Source: Anaerolineales bacterium
GTDB lineage: Bacteria; Chloroflexota; Anaerolineae; Anaerolineales; Villigracilaceae
NCBI GenBank assembly: GCA_024763295.1
Contig: JANTFU010000002.1
Location: 1-24,165 of the forward strand
Length of the DNA: 24,165 bases
Direction: 5' to 3'
Positions 14,530-21,865 of the stretch are shown one piece after another. Each line of letters begins with the position of its first letter. The first letter of the stretch is position 1. The notes beneath the pieces were generated by a model. That model was given only the letters and a program-made list of their open reading frames with translations, did no database searches and was not told the origin of the DNA. Made by a program: the position numbers and the translations under genes.

Positions 14530-15420
14530 TTAATTTTCGTGGCTCAACTTGCGTAACTTCATGCGGATTTCGCGCCATTGAATTTTAGAAATCCCCAGTT
14601 TTTGGCGAATGCGATCATGTTCAACGCCGTTCTTGTAGTCCATCAGAGAGCTTGTCCAGCGGCACATATCGAAAGATAGGTGCTTTTTAAGCCCGGCTTC
14701 TTCGCCAATATCTTCGAGTAAATATTCCAGTCGGCGCTGAGACCAGGGGAAAAGCTGATCGACGGGTTCGTACTGGGCAACGTACTCGTGATAGACTTCG
14801 ATCCATTCTTCCGTCAGCGAAATTTTGCGTTCCTTGTAGCGATTTGCCGGACTAGCATAGCGGATGAAGACGTACGCTCCTTCGGGATCATCCAACTCAA
14901 GGTGGTTGAGATGGATGCCGAGACATTCACTTTTTTTGATGCCGGTACTCAGAATGAGTGATAGTAGCGCATAGGGACGTGCATCGGGCTTATCGTCGAA
15001 GCGGTGTTTGTTGGCAGTATCAAGGCAGGCACGCATCTCTTCTTCGGTTAATACGGTCGGTAGCGGCGAAAGCACCGACCGATTGGGAACTTTTTCGCCG
15101 GGATCAACCAGCAAAATACCGTATTGGTTGAGCCAACGGAAAAAGGATTTTGTCGAGGTAATGCGGCGCGCCAATGTTTTTGGGCTGCATGGGACACCGC
15201 GTTCTTTTTCCATCCAATCGAAGTATTTACTCAGGTCGTCGGTGGTGATTGCGCCGAGGGTTTGTTCGGGTGGCAGGAACTCGGTTAGGATGCGGATGTC
15301 AGAGATAAAAGCTTTGATGGTATTGCGTGAACGTCCTTGATCGGTAAGATAGCGTTCCCAGCCTTTAATGGCGGGGGAAAGCGTGCTTTGAGCGCTTAGA
15401 TGCGCGGCATTTTCGCTCAT
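14530..15420 (-). CDS. Tyrosine recombinase-like protein lacking catalytic residues
   Basis: 296 residues, the length of XerC/XerD. The N-terminal SAM-like core-binding domain (about 15-105) is well preserved: WERYLTDQGRSRNTIKAFIS...KTLARRITSTKSFFRWL. The C-terminal domain (about 120-290) keeps the fold but not the chemistry. The first catalytic arginine of the TGLRxSE box is Lys162 (STGIKKSE). The beta-hairpin lysine may be present in RYKERKISL. In the HxxR box only Arg254 remains, with Asp251 where His should be. The LGH histidine is Ile277, and at the nucleophile position nine residues on there is Arg286, with no tyrosine after Tyr262. It probably binds DNA without cutting it. The ATG at 15420 has AAGGAG upstream and its own promoter with a dyad. 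No att sites or cargo flank it, so it is not an active integrase of an island. Confidence 0.85.
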   Translation of the reverse strand: MSENAAHLSAQSTLSPAIKGWERYLTDQGRSRNTIKAFISDIRILTEFLPPEQTLGAITTDDLSKYFDWMEKERGVPCSPKTLARRITSTKSFFRWLNQYGILLVDPGEKVPNRSVLSPLPTVLTEEEMRACLDTANKHRFDDKPDARPYALLSLILSTGIKKSECLGIHLNHLELDDPEGAYVFIRYASPANRYKERKISLTEEWIEVYHEYVAQYEPVDQLFPWSQRRLEYLLEDIGEEAGLKKHLSFDMCRWTSSLMDYKNGVEHDRIRQKLGISKIQWREIRMKLRKLSHEN

Positions 15421-15450
15421 CAGATTTTCTCCTTTTTCGGATAGCCTATG

Positions 15451-15484
15451 CGTATAGTTTATACGAAAAGAAGTTGTGTGTCAA
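15451..15484 (-). promoter_or_regulatory. Promoter and dyad operator of the recombinase-like gene
   Basis: Minus strand TTGACA (15479-15484) is followed after 17 bases by TAAACT (15456-15461). A perfect dyad CGTATA-GTT-TATACG (15451-15465) covers the -10 box. A protein bound there would occlude RNA polymerase. Autoregulation by the recombinase-like protein is a possible explanation, not shown. Confidence 0.65.
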
Positions 15485-15780
15485 AGTGACTTTTTGGGAA
15501 AGATTATTTTGATGCCTATCCTAAAACTGTCCCAGCCGCCGCCCTTGATGGCTTTTTAAGCGTAATCCCGGCAGCAAAGACGGCGTAAGAGCTTTTAAAA
15601 TTATGCTTCTCTAACCTATTGTGAAGTGCTTACAAAACAGGCTAAAACGAGGTGTTTTTGCCAGTCTTTTTGTTTTTTCGTGTTTGGTGTTGCGTAAGCC
15701 AAAAAAATCATTGTGAAATACGCAACACCTTTTACCTAATTTTATAGCGCAAAGAACGTAACACAATAAAGTAGATTATT
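15485..15780. other. Intergenic stretch with a small inverted repeat
   Basis: The space between the recombinase-like gene and the mobile element holds no credible gene. GGTGTTGCGTA (15686-15696) and TACGCAACACC (15719-15729) form a perfect 11-base inverted repeat with a 22-base loop. It resembles the repeat at 968-1026: same TTGCGTAAG left arm and a GAAATACGC block in the right half. The rest is AT-rich and featureless. A 32-codon open stretch around 15487-15588 has no start codon with a ribosome binding site. Confidence 0.5.
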
Positions 15781-15919
15781 GTAACTACCTACGTCATTGC
15801 GAACCCCGATGCTTTTCGGGGTGACCAATCCCCTAACTGTGCGGGAGACCGCTTCGCAAAGCTGAGCTTTACCCAGCCAGCCGCTCGCAGTGACATGAAT
15901 TGTATGGGTAGGTAGTTAC
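15781..15919. mobile_element. Miniature inverted-repeat transposable element, IS66-like ends
   Basis: A 139-base element with perfect 12-base terminal inverted repeats GTAACTACCTAC (15781-15792) and GTAGGTAGTTAC (15908-15919). It is flanked exactly by an 8-base direct repeat AGATTATT (15773-15780 and 15920-15927), the expected target duplication. Inner arms GTCATTGCGA (15793-15802) / TCGCAGTGAC (15885-15894) pair with one mismatch. Local hairpins include ACCCCGA/TCGGGGT (15803-15822), GCGG/CCGC (15841-15852) and AAAGCT-G-AGCTTT (15858-15870). It has no ORF. Ends that begin GTAA together with 8-base duplications are typical of the IS66 family, so an IS66-type transposase elsewhere probably moved it. 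It abuts the 3' end of the DUF3095 gene; the right duplication includes two bases of that gene's stop codon. Confidence 0.88.
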
Positions 15920-15925
15920 AGATTA

Positions 15926-17086
15926 TTAGCTTTCAAGCTGCTTTTTCATCGCCTGCGCGGCAAGGGCATAACCGCCGTTACTGACATCTAAAAAGTGGAC
16001 GTGTTCCGTGTCATAGTTGAAGACTACGCAGGTGATTAGCGCACTCTGCGAGGCGTGGATGCCATAGACCAAGTGTCCACGCGCGTATTGGGCTTGGAGG
16101 TAGGCATCCAGTTTTTCGCGTTGCGGTGCGGAGCCGGAGAGTACCATGCGCAAGGTTTCGTCAAACTTTTGATAATCCGTATTTTCGATTAATTGTGTTT
16201 TATAGCGACCCCAATCTCCGTGGCTATTTTTAAGTTTGAAGCGCATTAAGAATTTACCAAAGGCAGTCGCTATCCATGTTTTGATTAGGTAGGTTGCTAT
16301 TTTGCTTATGCCCTGAAAGGCACGGCGTACCATTGCTTCGGAGACGAGTTTCGTCGGGGCAAGTGTCAGTGAAAGATTTTCTTCGCGCAGCGGGTGGTGT
16401 TGGGCTTCGTCGCCGTAAATCTCCAAAATCTTTTGGAGCACTTCGGTGTAGGTTTGGTTCGCTTTGGCTTCGTTTTTTGCGCGACTTTGCACCATGAGCG
16501 CGAGAGTTTCTTCGCGCGCGCTGGGGATTTCGTTCCAGCGGCATTCAAAGCCTTCAAAGCTGGCGTCCGGTGTGACCTTTGCCTCATTTATATGGTAGTC
16601 CGCGTTTTCTTTGAGCAATTTTTCGGCATATTTCAGACCACCGCCTTGGAAGACTGCCTGCTGGAAATGCGCGTTGGGCTGATATTTGCCGACGAGGACA
16701 CGGTACCCCGCGTGCTGGATGACATCGAGGGGCACGAGACCGACCCGCAGATCGAGTTGAAAGGACTCTCGAGCAAGATTGCGCGTGGCAAGCAGGGCAG
16801 CTTCAACCTGTCCGCGCATGGAGGCGGGAATGCAGAAACCGGCGCCATCGCCGCCAAAGACGTAGGGCAGTTCGACGGGCGCGGCGGCATTTAGGACGGC
16901 TGTAATTGCAGCAACGCTGATGGTGTTGACCGCCTGATACATGCCGCGTTCAATCGCTTGACTGGAGTTGACGATATCTGTGACCGCAATTAGCCAATCT
17001 TCGGGCAGGGGATGATAATGTTGGATGTCGGTGAATTCGTTGAAGTTAGCGAAGGATGGCAGGTCGGTGTAGTAGGTTTGATTCAT
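15926..17086 (-). CDS. DUF3095-family, nucleotide-cyclase-like protein
   Basis: 386 residues, close to the whole length of the DUF3095 family as I know it. The N-terminal half resembles the catalytic core of class III adenylate cyclases and GGDEF proteins. VTDIVNSSQAIERGMYQAVN (Asp37) corresponds to the first metal-binding strand, and YVFGGDGAGFCIP (Gly78-Asp80) to the hairpin with the second acidic residue. LDLRVGLVPL follows as in cyclases. The C-terminal half (about 240-380) is family specific, with a hydrophobic stretch around 265-285. Members have been annotated as putative adenylate cyclases without firm proof, so cyclic-nucleotide synthesis is an inference. No ribosome binding site is seen before the ATG at 17086. 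The gene stands alone, with the miniature element directly after its stop. Confidence 0.8.
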   Translation of the reverse strand: MNQTYYTDLPSFANFNEFTDIQHYHPLPEDWLIAVTDIVNSSQAIERGMYQAVNTISVAAITAVLNAAAPVELPYVFGGDGAGFCIPASMRGQVEAALLATRNLARESFQLDLRVGLVPLDVIQHAGYRVLVGKYQPNAHFQQAVFQGGGLKYAEKLLKENADYHINEAKVTPDASFEGFECRWNEIPSAREETLALMVQSRAKNEAKANQTYTEVLQKILEIYGDEAQHHPLREENLSLTLAPTKLVSEAMVRRAFQGISKIATYLIKTWIATAFGKFLMRFKLKNSHGDWGRYKTQLIENTDYQKFDETLRMVLSGSAPQREKLDAYLQAQYARGHLVYGIHASQSALITCVVFNYDTEHVHFLDVSNGGYALAAQAMKKQLES

Positions 17087-17118
17087 ATAAGGGGTCTTTT
17101 TCGCAATCTATTTGGAAA

Positions 17119-17219
17119 TTCTGCTTTATGCGGCAGGGACACTTGGACATAAATAGCGCATAAACCACCGCTGAAGCGACTGCCGCGTTGTAAGTGCATG
17201 CTTTCGCAGAATCACAACG
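17119..17219. repeat. Nested imperfect inverted repeat in the gap upstream of the DUF3095 gene
   Basis: TTCTGC (17119-17124) and GCGGCAG (17130-17136) on the left are matched by CTGCCGC (17180-17186) and GCAGAA (17207-17212) on the right. CGTTGT (17186-17191) pairs with ACAACG (17214-17219). The arms are short and the loops long, so this may be a degraded repeat, a structured leader or chance. It lies between the LCP gene end and the DUF3095 start. Confidence 0.3.
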
Positions 17220-17271
17220 GATGGGTTATTTACGCGGTAATGTACTGGAGTAATTTCAGGGTATGTAAACT

Positions 17272-18480
17272 TTAACGTACATTCAGGACATCGCGCATCA
17301 ATAACATGATCTTGTAACGATTTGGAATCAAGACCATCGCGCCGGAATACGGTTCAACCCAGTCGTAGACCATGCTGTAATCGACAACATAGCGGTTGAT
17401 ATGCTGCTTTTCTGTAACAATATTGGCTGCGGGCAGCAATTTGCCGATGTCGCTGACAGCGATATTGGTGTAAACGCTTTCCTTGTAAATGTCATAGATT
17501 TCGGGGGCACGATTGAAAACATCAAAACTTAGTAAACGGTAGCCAACCGCTTGGATGACTTCCTGCGAGCGCCGTAAGCGGTCGATATCGCTGCTGGTAT
17601 AGCGCGAGCGCACATACCACAGCGCAGTGTCACCGTCCATGTGGACAGTGCCTTCTTGCACCTGATACCAACCGTACCCAGTGCGTTGATCGGAGAAATC
17701 CTCGCCAACTTGCACATCAATCCCGCCGAGGCTATTGATCACTTCAATGAAATTGTCAAAATTGATCATTAAATAATAATCGGGGTAAATGCCAAAATTA
17801 TAGGCAAGGGTCATGGCGAGGGTATGATAGCCGCCGTGATTCATGGCGGTGTTGATGCGCTGTACCGTCCAGCCCGGAATATACACATAAAGATCGCGTG
17901 GAATGGACGTCAGATGAATAGTGCCCAAATCCTTGTTGATGGTTACTAAGATGATTGTATCTGTGCGGTAGCTGCGTTCGCCCGGACGAATATCGGAGCC
18001 AAGCAGCAGGACGTTAATCTGCCCTTTGGGTTGTGTTAACATCCCGACCGGATAAGGAATTTGCGTTGATGCAGGATAGATGCTTGGGGGTGGGTATTCA
18101 TCCCAGAGATTGCCATAAAAATTGGGGGTAGCCGCGATATACGCCCCTGTATATGTATTGGTGGCATAGACACTTGTCGGTGGCAGCGGCGTTTCGCTTT
18201 GCGTTGAGGAAACGGCTGCGGTGAATTCGGATACCACCGTTTGGGTTGCTGTTGGCATAGGTGACGGGGTAATCGTTTTCTGCGTACTTTCGTCTGGTTG
18301 AAAAGCGGTGGGGGTTGGCGTAGCAAGCGGATTTGCCGTCACCAAAACGTAGGGCGGGCGTTTTCTAGGCGTTTGCGTGGGAATAACCAGACGCACCGGT
18401 GTAGGCGTGGCAGATTGACAAGCTGCCAAAGCTATGCCACTTAGGATGGCGAGTACCCAAAAGCGGATTCGCAAACTCAT
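17272..18480 (-). CDS. LytR-CpsA-Psr (LCP) family lipoprotein
   Basis: 402 residues. The signal peptide ends in a lipobox, LAAC with Cys21, so the protein should be lipid-anchored outside the membrane. A Thr/Pro/Ser-rich spacer (about 22-105) leads to the LCP domain (about 155-320). Its active-site residues are recognisable: LLLGSD (Asp162), YRTDTIILVTIN (Arg172, Asp174), SIPRDLYVYIPG (Arg195) and the later arginine-rich SSDIDRLRRSQEVIQA. LCP enzymes transfer glycopolymers from lipid carriers to the cell wall or other acceptors. What polymer this organism attaches is unknown. Most LCP proteins are single-pass membrane proteins, so the lipoprotein anchor is less usual. The ATG follows the TAA of the LysM gene directly (TAAATG), so the two are tightly coupled. 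Confidence 0.92.
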   Translation of the reverse strand: MSLRIRFWVLAILSGIALAACQSATPTPVRLVIPTQTPRKRPPYVLVTANPLATPTPTAFQPDESTQKTITPSPMPTATQTVVSEFTAAVSSTQSETPLPPTSVYATNTYTGAYIAATPNFYGNLWDEYPPPSIYPASTQIPYPVGMLTQPKGQINVLLLGSDIRPGERSYRTDTIILVTINKDLGTIHLTSIPRDLYVYIPGWTVQRINTAMNHGGYHTLAMTLAYNFGIYPDYYLMINFDNFIEVINSLGGIDVQVGEDFSDQRTGYGWYQVQEGTVHMDGDTALWYVRSRYTSSDIDRLRRSQEVIQAVGYRLLSFDVFNRAPEIYDIYKESVYTNIAVSDIGKLLPAANIVTEKQHINRYVVDYSMVYDWVEPYSGAMVLIPNRYKIMLLMRDVLNVR

Positions 18481-19344
18481 TTAGGGCAGAGGGGTATCTG
18501 TCGGATTGGATGTTGGTATATCGGTGGCAGTCGCCGATGGCGGCACAGGTGTAAAGGTTTCCGTTGCTGGCGGTGGCGAAGCGGTCATACTTGGGGGCAA
18601 GGTCGCCGTGTTGTCAGGTGTTGAAGTGGCAGTGGCAGTTGGCGTGTTCGTTGCTGTGATAAGCGCTGTACTCGTTGCCGTAGGCGTGTTTGTCCTTACG
18701 GGTGTGCTGGTTGGTACATTCGGCACATAGAGGCGTTGCCCAGCCTTAATCTGTGTTGAGTAGCCCAAGCAGTTGGCTTGTTGTAATTGTTGCACCGAAA
18801 CGCGGTACTTCAACCCAATCCGATAGAGATTGTCGCCGCGTTGGACGGTGTAGAATGCTGTCCAGTTATAGGGCGGTCCGCAGGGGATTGGCGTGGCGGT
18901 CGGATAGGGCGGCACATGTAGGCGTGTGTCGGGCAGTAAATCGTCCGAGAGTAGGCAGTTTGCTGTTTTGAGCGTCGCCGCCGGAATGCCATAGCGCTGT
19001 GCTAGTGTATTTAGCGTATCACCCGGTTGAACGATGTACGAACTCCAGTCCGTCGGCGCAGGGCAAACAACCGATGTTGGGATTTCTTCCTCTGTGGGTG
19101 TCGAGGAAATTGTTGGGGATGCCGAATCGCTTGTAGGCGAGACCAAGCCCAAATCCATGGGCGTAGCGATGCTTTCATCCGTTGGCATGGCGCTCGCCGG
19201 GAAACGGGTTTCCGTCAACTTTTGCTCAAGCGGTCGATTGACGCTTTTTTCCGCTAAGGCAGTCGCTAATCCGCCGATAATCAGAAAAAGAGCGATAACG
19301 GCAAAAAGAGCACTGGCGCCGAGTTGTTGCATCGTCTGGCGCAT
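18481..19344 (-). CDS. Membrane-anchored protein with two LysM domains
   Basis: 287 residues. One N-terminal membrane segment (about 11-30) anchors an extracellular chain with two LysM domains (about 103-145 and 165-208), which bind N-acetylglucosamine-containing glycans such as peptidoglycan. Both repeats follow the same plan: a Cys-Pro or Cys-Gly start (Cys94, Cys155), a Trp five to six residues on, YIVQPGDTLNTLAQRYG or YTVQRGDNLYRIGLKYR, and an ANCL (Cys130, Cys192). The two cysteine pairs with nearly identical spacing suggest one disulfide per domain. The rest (209-287) is almost only Thr, Pro, Ser and Ala, probably an extended and possibly glycosylated tail. It lies 9 bases after the sensor-kinase gene and abuts the LCP gene. 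Confidence 0.9.
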   Translation of the reverse strand: MRQTMQQLGASALFAVIALFLIIGGLATALAEKSVNRPLEQKLTETRFPASAMPTDESIATPMDLGLVSPTSDSASPTISSTPTEEEIPTSVVCPAPTDWSSYIVQPGDTLNTLAQRYGIPAATLKTANCLLSDDLLPDTRLHVPPYPTATPIPCGPPYNWTAFYTVQRGDNLYRIGLKYRVSVQQLQQANCLGYSTQIKAGQRLYVPNVPTSTPVRTNTPTATSTALITATNTPTATATSTPDNTATLPPSMTASPPPATETFTPVPPSATATDIPTSNPTDTPLP

Positions 19345-19353
19345 GATTTCCCC

Positions 19354-21753
19354 TTATGTTTCTGTGGCGTTGACGCGAGCAACCGGCAGAAGGACGCTGA
19401 AGGTTGAGCCAAATTTTTCTTTGGTTTCAACCCAAATACGACCGTTTTGTGCTTCTGTGAGTGTTTTTGCTATGGAGAGTCCCACGCCGGTATCGCCAAC
19501 GCCGGGGATGAGGGCGTTTTCCGCGCGGTAAAGGCGCGAGAAGACGCGCGTAATTTCGCCAGCGGGAATGCCGCCACCCGTATCTGAAACGCGAATTAGG
19601 ACAAAGCTTTGCCCTTTTTCATCTTTGGCGTTGACGCTTAAGGTGACTGTGCCGTCAACAGGCGATGCCGCGCCCGCATTTTGCAGCAAGTGAATAAGAA
19701 TTTGTTGCAGTGCGTCTCGGTCGGCATGGATCGGTTCCAGTACTTTGGGCAGGTCGAGATTGATTGAAAGGTTTTTCTCGCGGGTTTGGTTGCTTGTGTA
19801 CGCCATGGCGTTGTCGATGATTTCGTTCAGGTCAACCGGTTCAGGTTTAAGCGTGGCTAAGCCAACTTCCAGAGTGGTGACTTGAATGATGTCGTCGATC
19901 AATTTGCTGACGCGCTCGATGGAAGACTTAATGCGCTCGACAAATTTGCGCTGTAAAGCGCCTAAAATACCAACGGATTCGCCCAAAAGCAGGTCGGTGT
20001 AGCCAACAATTGACGAGAGTGGCTGACGCAACTCTTGGGCAATCGAGGCAACAACGGCTGCCTGCTCGTCAGAGTCTTTCTGGGCTGAACTGTTTTCAAG
20101 TTCTAGAATTCGCAGGTTGGCTTTTGCTAATAGGTTTTGCAGTCGGGCAACTTCTTTGAGCGTGTTCTTGAGTTCAGATTCCAGATATTTTGTTTCGCCG
20201 CTGGAGAAAGTGCCGCTTTCGATTTCTGCGGCTTTTTTGGCATAAATTTCGGCGCGCAATGCTTCGTTTTGCTGGTGCAACTCTTTGATTTGATTTTGGG
20301 CTGTTTCTTGCAATGCCATCAATTCTTCGAGGTTGCCGCTGCTTTCTCCGTCTTCCGCTTCCAGTTTTTCTTCGATTTCACGCAGACGTTGTTCGAGGCT
20401 CTGTTTATCCTTGCGCAGCGCATCAAGTTGCACGCGATAACTGTCAGAAACTTCTTGTGCGCGTTCGCCGGTGCGTTTGAGTTTTTCAATCTCTTGCCCG
20501 CGTTCTATGATGCTAAATAACGATTCGGAGATGCTGACTAAGAAGGCTTGGTCGTCTGCGTTCCACAAGCGATTGGAGTAGGGCGAAAGCAATAATACGC
20601 CACCGATGGGTTCTTTTGACGACTTCATAATGGGAGCGCTGAGTAAGTGACCGGGGTTTTTTAGTCCAAGCAAATCCCCCAATCCCTGCATGTCCGGAGA
20701 TGTGCTGCTCTGCGGCAAGCGTAACGGACGTCCGCGTTGCAGGGCGTTTGCCAACATTGGTATGGTTGCTTTGTTCAAGCTGGAGCCATCTAAATTCTCT
20801 TCACGAATCAGGTCGTAGCCGCTGGCAAGAATCATTTGGCTGGAGTCTTCATTCAGGTAAATCAGAAAACACAAATCCGCCAACATCGTTTGAGCGATGG
20901 CGCGGGTTATTGCATGATTGGTTTTACTGGGGTCTACTTCTGCGGCGAGTGCCAACAAAGCATGGAAAGTTTTTGGATCGGTGCTATACCGCCGGCGTTC
21001 ACGAAGTGGGCTGTTTGCTTTTTGGACTTGCGTAGGCGCATTGTTGCTTGCAGAAATCGCCACCGGGGTGGCGTTTGATGGATGCGGGAAGCGCTGGGTT
21101 AGCGTCATCAAGCTCGGATAGGCTGCAAGGTAAAAAATACGCACAACACCGGGGAAATCTCCGCCTTGCGGTGAAATCGCTTGAATGCCGTGTCCCAGCA
21201 CTGCTAGAACCATAAAGAGCAAACCGTTATTCCAACCATTCGGGCGGCGGAGGAAAAGCGTTATCCCAATGACTGCGGCAAAGAGTAGGGAAGCAAACTG
21301 CCAAAAAATATCAGAAGCACTATGGGTATAACCGGCATTGCTGCCCCCCGAGAGCCAAACCAGATAAGAAAGAATCAAACCAACAACCGATAAAACGGTT
21401 AAAAGCGCATTCGCTGCGTCTGCGGCGCGATTTGGCTCGGGAAAAGACCAAAGCCACGCCACCCATACCAAGCTGAAAAAAGTGATCGCTCGATCCAATG
21501 GCGGCAAGACAGTTGTGGGGTCAATAATTGATTGCCAGGCAAGAGCGCTAATCACAAAGGAAATCAATTGTGCAACAAGCAAGACAGAAAAGCCGATAAT
21601 TGCGCGCTTTAACTGCGGAAATCGACTGGCACGCCACTGTCGTGCGGCTACCTGCAAGGCACCAGCAACAGAAAATGCCAACACCAAGTGATAAATCAGG
21701 TTTCCGGGAGAATCCGTCAGGATCGTAGTGAGTTGTCCAAAAATAGAGTTCAT
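19354..21753 (-). CDS. Multi-domain sensor histidine kinase homologue with Gln at the phospho-acceptor position
   Basis: 799 residues. Six or seven membrane helices (about 20-220) are followed by a GAF-like domain (about 262-415), a long coiled coil (about 420-560), a dimerisation/H-box region (about 565-630) and an HATPase domain (about 645-795). The H-box reads SIAQELRQPLSSIVGYTDLL. Gln573 (CAA at 20035-20037) stands where kinases have the phosphorylated histidine. The ATP-binding domain looks intact: N-box LLQNAGAASP (Asn692), G1 SDTGGGIP, F-box-like RVFSRLYRAE and G2 GDTGVGLSIAK. It cannot autophosphorylate in the usual way; it may act by ATP-dependent conformational change or by pairing with another kinase. 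It leads an operon with the LysM and LCP genes, which suggests envelope sensing. No response regulator is nearby. The ATG lacks a ribosome binding site, and a TATAAT lies 14 bases upstream. Confidence 0.9.
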   Translation of the reverse strand: MNSIFGQLTTILTDSPGNLIYHLVLAFSVAGALQVAARQWRASRFPQLKRAIIGFSVLLVAQLISFVISALAWQSIIDPTTVLPPLDRAITFFSLVWVAWLWSFPEPNRAADAANALLTVLSVVGLILSYLVWLSGGSNAGYTHSASDIFWQFASLLFAAVIGITLFLRRPNGWNNGLLFMVLAVLGHGIQAISPQGGDFPGVVRIFYLAAYPSLMTLTQRFPHPSNATPVAISASNNAPTQVQKANSPLRERRRYSTDPKTFHALLALAAEVDPSKTNHAITRAIAQTMLADLCFLIYLNEDSSQMILASGYDLIREENLDGSSLNKATIPMLANALQRGRPLRLPQSSTSPDMQGLGDLLGLKNPGHLLSAPIMKSSKEPIGGVLLLSPYSNRLWNADDQAFLVSISESLFSIIERGQEIEKLKRTGERAQEVSDSYRVQLDALRKDKQSLEQRLREIEEKLEAEDGESSGNLEELMALQETAQNQIKELHQQNEALRAEIYAKKAAEIESGTFSSGETKYLESELKNTLKEVARLQNLLAKANLRILELENSSAQKDSDEQAAVVASIAQELRQPLSSIVGYTDLLLGESVGILGALQRKFVERIKSSIERVSKLIDDIIQVTTLEVGLATLKPEPVDLNEIIDNAMAYTSNQTREKNLSINLDLPKVLEPIHADRDALQQILIHLLQNAGAASPVDGTVTLSVNAKDEKGQSFVLIRVSDTGGGIPAGEITRVFSRLYRAENALIPGVGDTGVGLSIAKTLTEAQNGRIWVETKEKFGSTFSVLLPVARVNATET

Positions 21754-21767
21754 GATTGTTGGATGTG

Positions 21768-21773
21768 ATTATA
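21768..21773 (-). promoter_or_regulatory. -10 box of a near-leaderless promoter for the sensor kinase operon
   Basis: TATAAT ends 14 bases before the start codon at 21753, which would leave a 5' leader of about 8 bases without a ribosome binding site. The -35 region is weak. It separates this operon from the UDG gene, whose end is followed by a 6-base stem GGCAGC/GCTGCC (21830-21864). Confidence 0.5.
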
Positions 21774-21865
21774 CTGTAAAATTATCGCCGAGATGTTTTT
21801 GTTATGCTAAAGAAATGGTCGTTTTGGATGGCAGCGTTGCGCGCGCGCTATTTTACTTGCTGCCG

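Noticed and set aside
14530..15420. Integrase of a genomic island
   Set aside because: Catalytic residues are missing, no tRNA or att-like direct repeats flank it, and neighbours are ordinary chromosomal genes.
15487..15588. Short open stretch in the intergenic region, reading like DYFDAYPKTVPAAALDGF
   Set aside because: No start codon with a ribosome binding site and no recognisable family; too short to call a gene remnant.
15781..15919. Non-coding RNA gene
   Set aside because: The folding is explained by the inverted ends and inner palindromes of a transposable element with target duplication; no promoter is seen.
18481..18740. Tandem-repeat array or CRISPR-like repeats in the Thr/Pro-coding tail
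   Set aside because: The repetition is of codons for Thr-Ala-Thr-Pro, irregular in length and in frame; it is a low-complexity protein tail, not spaced DNA repeats.
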